This document shows positions 4,445 to 6,897 of a stretch of 6,897 nt of DNA, piece by piece; the first letter of the stretch is position 1; each line of letters starts with the position of its first letter. The position numbers were made by a program, and so were the translations under genes. This stretch comes from Nanobdellota archaeon (GTDB taxonomy: Archaea > Nanobdellota > Nanobdellia > SCGC-AAA011-G17 > GW2011-AR17). The notes under the pieces are model-generated. The model was not told the DNA's origin. It was given only the letters and a program-made list of their open reading frames with translations, and did no database searches. The stretch lies in assembly GCA_016784245.1 (NCBI GenBank), contig JADHVA010000037.1, positions 1 through 6,897 of the forward strand. The letters run 5' to 3'.

Positions 4445-5200
4445 ATGTGTATAATAGGCTGTGCTGCAAAGATGAAGTTAAGTGATGATTTAACTCTTAT
4501 CTCTGAAGGTAAAAAGGAATTTGAAGATTTAAAGAACGACTCAGACTACTTATTTGAAGAAACCATTTTTCCAGTGATGTTCAATCCTGAAGAAATAACT
4601 GATTTTGGCAGAAAATATAATTACAAAACAAGAAGTAAAATTCTAGAAGCACAGTATTCAAAAATGTCTGAATGGGCTAAACTTTTTGTAAAAGATATTA
4701 GAATGTTGAAAAATACTCATTTATTTCAAGGAACAATGGTTACAGCAGAAGGAACTGCTAAATCACCTAAAGCTATAGAGAAATTCTTACAAGTACTTCA
4801 AATGAATATTTATTCTGAAAGAACACCTTATCAATTAAAGAATGAGGGAAGCGCAAGACCTTTCGCATTTAGTTTATTAAAGAAAGGGAAAGATAATTTT
4901 GTGATAAAAGCAATATTAGTATTTACACATAACAGAAACATAAAAAGTTATTTGTATCAATTTCCAAAGAGCTCATTCATGCTAAATCCGACACTAACAA
5001 AAAAGTATTTGAAGCAAAACAAAGATTTAAAGCAGATAGACAAAAAAGAAGGATTTAAGACGATATATCTTGAAACAGAGAAAGATATACCTAATCTAAA
5101 AAAGTTGAAGAAAACAGTGTTTCTAGCCCGAGAAGAAGGCTTGTTGAAGAAGGTTGTTGAAAAGAATAGAGCTATTTTAGGTGTTGGATTGCTTGTTTAA
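4445..5200 (+). CDS. Unknown 251-aa protein
   Basis: I do not recognise this protein. It has no obvious membrane helix. The N-terminus MCIIGCAAK has two cysteines; a second in-frame ATG at 4472 would remove it and start at MKLSDD, leaving the start uncertain. Features seen are an acidic helical region (20-40), a helix around AQYSKMSEWAKLFVKDIRML (69-88), a loop VTAEGTAKSPKA, a middle part with SARPFAFSLL and the strand FVIKAILVFTHNRN, and a basic C-terminal part (182-245). It follows the nuclease-like gene by 2 nt and so belongs to the same transcript. Its last 24 nt overlap, tail to tail, the gene on the opposite strand. Alternating strands and basic patches would fit a nucleic-acid-interacting protein, but no catalytic set can be named. 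Confidence 0.75.
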   Translation: MCIIGCAAKMKLSDDLTLISEGKKEFEDLKNDSDYLFEETIFPVMFNPEEITDFGRKYNYKTRSKILEAQYSKMSEWAKLFVKDIRMLKNTHLFQGTMVTAEGTAKSPKAIEKFLQVLQMNIYSERTPYQLKNEGSARPFAFSLLKKGKDNFVIKAILVFTHNRNIKSYLYQFPKSSFMLNPTLTKKYLKQNKDLKQIDKKEGFKTIYLETEKDIPNLKKLKKTVFLAREEGLLKKVVEKNRAILGVGLLV

Positions 5201-5560
5201 TTCTTCTCTTATCTTCTTAAAATCCTCATTCTTATACAAACTCTGTCTACACATTCCGTGAACTGCACTTGTTACTGGTGTAATTGCTTCCCTTTCTAAG
5301 ACTTGAAAATGTTTTTTTTTAGAAGGATCTTCTTTAACTTTCTTCAAAGCATACTTAGTTTTTAATGGCTCCAAATCCTCATAGAGATAGATTCCTTGCC
5401 CTATTTGAATATGTTCTGGAAGTCTATCTTTTAACTTGCTTTCTAACTTCTTTATTTTGTTCTCTTGCAACTTCACCATTTGTTTCAATTGATGAAACGC
5501 CATAGCTTCGCCCCAATTCAATGGATTTAGCCTCTTGAATAAATCTTGTACGTAAATCAT
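5177..5560 (-). CDS. Unknown small protein with coiled coil
   Basis: The product is 127 residues and not recognised. ATG 5560 is chosen because a canonical TTTATATA box lies about 25 nt upstream on the same strand, implying a leaderless mRNA. Residues 22-45 form a likely coiled coil (FHQLKQMVKLQENKIKKLES). Residues 50-62 look like a short beta segment (HIQIGQGIYLYED). A Lys-rich stretch follows (about 66-84), then a helical C-terminus after the conserved-looking TPVTSAVHGMCRQSLY (94-109). It is a single-gene unit on the minus strand, divergent from the second RHH operon and overlapping the 251-aa gene by 24 nt at its end. An AGAATATATTCT palindrome between its TATA box and its start suggests repression, perhaps by itself as a coiled-coil dimer. 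A run of nine T at 5312-5320 in this strand could cause slippage. Confidence 0.72.
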   Translation of the reverse strand: MIYVQDLFKRLNPLNWGEAMAFHQLKQMVKLQENKIKKLESKLKDRLPEHIQIGQGIYLYEDLEPLKTKYALKKVKEDPSKKKHFQVLEREAITPVTSAVHGMCRQSLYKNEDFKKIREELNKQSNT

Positions 5561-5568
5561 GAATAAAG

Positions 5569-5580
5569 AGAATATATTCT
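5569..5580. promoter_or_regulatory. Perfect 12-bp palindrome, candidate operator
   Basis: AGAATATATTCT is a perfect palindrome placed between the TATA box (5581-5588, minus strand) and the ATG at 5560. A protein bound here would block that promoter. The same half-site recurs at 5606-5621. Confidence 0.45.
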
Positions 5581-5588
5581 TATATAAA
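5581..5588 (-). promoter_or_regulatory. TATA box of the minus-strand coiled-coil gene
   Basis: On the minus strand this reads TTTATATA, an archaeal consensus box. Its centre is about 25 nt before ATG 5560, so the mRNA should be leaderless. Confidence 0.65.
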
Positions 5589-5605
5589 TAAATTCTTGAT
5601 AAAAA

Positions 5606-5621
5606 TATTCTTAAAAGAATA
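5606..5621. repeat. Inverted repeat TATTCTT/AAGAATA
   Basis: Two perfect 7-nt arms, TATTCTT and AAGAATA, flank an AA spacer. Together with the 5569-5580 palindrome and a lone ATTCTT at 5592-5597, it makes a cluster of AGAATA/TATTCT half-sites in the divergent promoter region. It may be an upstream binding site for the same protein. Confidence 0.4.
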
Positions 5622-5639
5622 AATCTCTTTTTCGAAAGC

Positions 5640-5647
5640 TTTATAAT
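5640..5647 (+). promoter_or_regulatory. TATA box of the second RHH operon
   Basis: TTTATAAT is preceded by a BRE-like CGAAAGC (5633-5639). Its centre is about 29 nt before ATG 5673, predicting a start near 5670 and a leaderless or 1-3-nt leader. Confidence 0.6.
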
Positions 5648-5671
5648 TTACCATTCGTTACCAATTGGTAA
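5648..5671. promoter_or_regulatory. RHH-type operator: TTACCA repeat plus 14-bp palindrome
   Basis: TTACCA occurs at 5648 and again at 5658, exactly 10 bp apart. The second copy is half of the perfect 14-bp palindrome TTACCAATTGGTAA (5658-5671). The site fills the space between TATA box and start codon and covers the predicted transcription start. Half-sites one helical turn apart are typical for RHH dimers, so the 5673 product probably represses its own operon here. Confidence 0.6.
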
Positions 5672-5672
5672 G

Positions 5673-5957
5673 ATGGTTAAAACAACACAATTAGGAATCA
5701 GAATTGAAAACGATTTAATCGAAAGAATTGAATATCTTGCAAAAAATGAAGGGATAGACAGAAATCTGTGGATAAAAAGAGCATTATCAACATTCGTATC
5801 TGACGAAGAAGACGGAATGGCAGATGGCGCAATAGAAGATTACATCAACCTTAGAATAGATGAAGAAACACTTCTTGAATTTACAGATTTTGATAAAATT
5901 CCTGAAGATATAAAGAAAGCAAGAAAAGAAAAACTGGAGGAAAAGAAAAATGGGTAA
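5673..5957 (+). CDS. Ribbon-helix-helix antitoxin-like regulator
   Basis: The product is 94 residues. Residues 4-43 fit ribbon-helix-helix: a DNA-contacting strand (TTQLGIRI), helix A (NDLIERIEYLAKNEG) and helix B (IDRNLWIKRALSTFV). Residues 44-94 are an acidic tail (DEEDGMADGAIEDY onward) that ends Lys/Glu-rich, as in antitoxins that wrap a basic partner protein. The next product, an HNH-nuclease-like protein of pI clearly basic by composition, begins 8 nt inside this gene, behind a strong GGAGG site at 5936-5940. A TATA box and a palindromic operator directly precede the start, indicating autoregulation. It resembles the first RHH protein at 2298 in helix B. An antitoxin role is inferred from gene order, size and charge; a plain repressor of an HNH operon is the alternative. 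Confidence 0.88.
   Translation: MVKTTQLGIRIENDLIERIEYLAKNEGIDRNLWIKRALSTFVSDEEDGMADGAIEDYINLRIDEETLLEFTDFDKIPEDIKKARKEKLEEKKNG
5936..5940 (+). promoter_or_regulatory. Shine-Dalgarno site for the HNH gene
   Basis: GGAGG lies 9 nt before ATG 5950, inside the end of the RHH gene. It is the longest match to GGAGG in this window and suggests that the HNH protein is translated independently from within the RHH frame. Confidence 0.55.
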
Positions 5958-6162
5958 ATTCTATTATGACAGTAAAGGTTATCCAAGATGGAGAGATTCC
6001 GATGAGTTAGTACATAGAAGTGTTTCAAAACCAAAAGGGAATGATGTAGTTCATCATAAAGATAGCAATAAGAAGAACTTCAGAAAAGAGAACTTGAAAA
6101 ATATGGATAGAAGCGATCATTCAAGTCTTCATGCAAAGAAAAGAAAAAAAAGTAGTTGGTGA
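5950..6162 (+). CDS. Very small HNH endonuclease-like protein
   Basis: The product is only 70 residues. It carries the essential pattern of an HNH (beta-beta-alpha-metal) nuclease: VHR at 21-23, VVHHKDSNKKN at 33-43 with the paired H35-H36, ENL at 47-49, and terminal histidines H57 and H61. This resembles HNH domains of homing and restriction type, which cut DNA with a single metal ion, but there is no extra DNA-binding domain. The rest is basic (KPKG, KKRKKSSW at the C-terminus), suited to nucleic-acid binding or to pairing with the acidic tail of the RHH protein. It overlaps that gene by 8 nt and is followed 6 nt later by a small unknown gene. A toxin of a toxin-antitoxin pair, a defence nuclease or a residual homing domain are all possible; the pairing favours the first. 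Confidence 0.85.
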   Translation: MGKFYYDSKGYPRWRDSDELVHRSVSKPKGNDVVHHKDSNKKNFRKENLKNMDRSDHSSLHAKKRKKSSW

Positions 6163-6163
6163 T
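6158..6163 (+). promoter_or_regulatory. Shine-Dalgarno site for the 63-aa gene
   Basis: GGTGAT includes the HNH stop codon and sits 5 nt before ATG 6169. It supports that start and ties translation of the two genes together. Confidence 0.55.
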
Positions 6164-6168
6164 GAATA

Positions 6169-6360
6169 ATGAGAAATAAATCTGTAACCTCTCTAAAACT
6201 ATCTCTTGAAGAATCCAAAGATAAGATTAAGCAGATGGAAGAGTATCTAGGACCAATAGTTGATTACAATTCAGATAAGTGGCCTTCTAACAAGAAAGAC
6301 AGGTGGATTGCAGAGTATTTGTTCATATTGAAAACAGAATATTTGAAAAAGAAAAAATGA
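6169..6360 (+). CDS. Small unknown helical protein (63 aa)
   Basis: This 63-residue protein is not recognised. Residues 8-28 form a charged, probably coiled helix (SLKLSLEESKDKIKQMEEYL). A short loop with Pro, Asp and Trp residues (GPIVDYNSDKWPSNKKDRW) follows, then a second helix (IAEYLFILKTEYLKKKK) with a Lys-rich end. No membrane segment or catalytic motif is seen. Its ATG lies 6 nt after the HNH stop behind a GGTGAT site, and its own stop overlaps the start of the next gene as ATGA. It therefore sits between nuclease and downstream gene in one transcript and may be an accessory or inhibitor protein; no direct evidence favours either role. Confidence 0.7.
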   Translation: MRNKSVTSLKLSLEESKDKIKQMEEYLGPIVDYNSDKWPSNKKDRWIAEYLFILKTEYLKKKK

Positions 6361-6897
6361 TTGATACAAGTTTTAATTTTTACTCGGATGCAAGAGGCAA
6401 GGATCCTGATAGCACCAGCCCAACACTTCGAAAGTACCACGAACTATTATGGAGTAAACCTTTGTCAAATGGAAAAATATTTGAGTTATGCAGTAATAAA
6501 AAAGGCGTATATTTGTATCACTATTCAGAATTAGGAGAATTCTTTTTAGGAAGCGATGCTATAACACATTCTTATAAAAATCAAAAGCGAAAGCAGAAGA
6601 TTACTCAACAAATACCTGATGAAGTGGCTGAACTGTTTAATGCAGGTTCTACAATTGGAGGCTATATTATCTTCCCAAAGAATAGAATTAATGGCAATAC
6701 AATCAATCAAGCACGAGGAGTTAACAGATTAATTGATGATCGATTCGACTTAACCTTAGAATGTATTCGTCTCTTTTACTTAGGTCAAAAAAGTCCACTT
6801 TATGATACTTTATTAAGATATAAAAACTTCTTTGATTTGTTTGAGAATTTCGATAGTTATGTCAAATTCTTTTTATTGGATGATTTGATTGATGAAA
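6357..6897 (+). CDS. DUF6994-like protein, truncated by window edge
   Basis: The frame opens at ATG 6357, overlaps the previous stop (ATGA) and runs off the window after 180 residues. From memory it resembles DUF6994, a family of unknown function: the N-terminus MIDTSFNFYSDARGKDPDS, then SPTLRKYHELLWSKPL (21-36), LGEFFLGSDAI (59-69), GGYIIFPKNRING (101-113), INQARGVN (116-123), DRFDLTLECIRLFY (128-141) and SPLYDTLLRYKNFFDLFENF (146-165). As I recall, members are soluble proteins of about 220-250 residues, so the C-terminal part is missing here only because of the window edge. No established catalytic mechanism is known to me. It is translationally coupled to the 63-aa gene and shares the second RHH operon, so it may belong to the same module. 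The family name should be confirmed by profile search. Confidence 0.82.
   Translation, partial: MIDTSFNFYSDARGKDPDSTSPTLRKYHELLWSKPLSNGKIFELCSNKKGVYLYHYSELGEFFLGSDAITHSYKNQKRKQKITQQIPDEVAELFNAGSTIGGYIIFPKNRINGNTINQARGVNRLIDDRFDLTLECIRLFYLGQKSPLYDTLLRYKNFFDLFENFDSYVKFFLLDDLIDE

Noticed and set aside
4445..4471. MCIIG start as an N-terminal-nucleophile (glutamine amidotransferase-like) cysteine
   Set aside because: Only the first residues are similar; none of the other conserved blocks of that family follow.
5561..5672. CRISPR leader or short repeat array
   Set aside because: The repeats here are 6-16 bp palindromic half-sites without equal spacers of unique sequence, fitting operators and not a CRISPR array.
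5840..6034. Minus-strand open frame over the RHH/HNH junction
   Set aside because: It is antisense to two overlapping genes with clear domains and has a Phe/Ser-rich shadow composition.

Overview
This window is AT-rich DNA that looks archaeal. Several genes have a TATA-like box (for example TTTATATA or TTTAAATA) about 25-30 bp before the start codon, which implies leaderless or nearly leaderless mRNAs. Genes inside operons instead use GGTGA-type Shine-Dalgarno sites 4-5 nt before the start. A CARF-wHTH (Csa3-like) regulator and two ribbon-helix-helix (RHH) genes fit this. A small-genome or DPANN-like archaeon, or one of its mobile elements, is my guess; nothing in the window fixes the taxon. 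No RNA genes, insertion sequences or CRISPR repeats were seen. The content (small regulators, nuclease-like proteins, unknown proteins, uneven codon use) resembles an accessory or defence-type island.

Layout. (1) Minus strand, 1-906: a CARF-wHTH regulator, translationally coupled (ATGA) to a cut-off gene with a uracil-DNA-glycosylase-like motif. (2) Divergent promoters, 907-1061. (3) Plus strand, 1062-2276: a tight operon of a 58-aa protein, a very small ABC-type ATPase lacking a signature motif, a Cys-rich probable zinc protein and a two-helix membrane protein. (4) Plus strand, 2298-5200: an RHH gene with its own promoter and 10-bp-spaced repeats, a coupled winged-helix protein, two tandem PD-(D/E)XK-nuclease-like proteins, and a 251-aa unknown. 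(5) Minus strand, 5177-5560: a small coiled-coil protein from a leaderless promoter, its end overlapping the previous gene. (6) Divergent promoter region, 5561-5672, with two different palindrome families. (7) Plus strand, 5673 to the edge: a second RHH gene overlapping a 70-aa HNH-nuclease-like gene, a 63-aa unknown, and an edge-truncated gene resembling DUF6994.

How they may work together. Both RHH genes have, between TATA box and start codon, repeats spaced by 10 bp, as expected for RHH operators; each heads an operon with nuclease-like products. The simplest reading is two self-regulated modules of toxin-antitoxin or defence type: RHH plus HNH mini-nuclease (5673-6162 and onward), and RHH plus wHTH plus two PD-(D/E)XK-like proteins (2298-4442). 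The CARF regulator may sense a cyclic-oligonucleotide-like ligand and control its own operon and perhaps the divergent ATPase operon. All of these functional links are inference from motifs and gene order.
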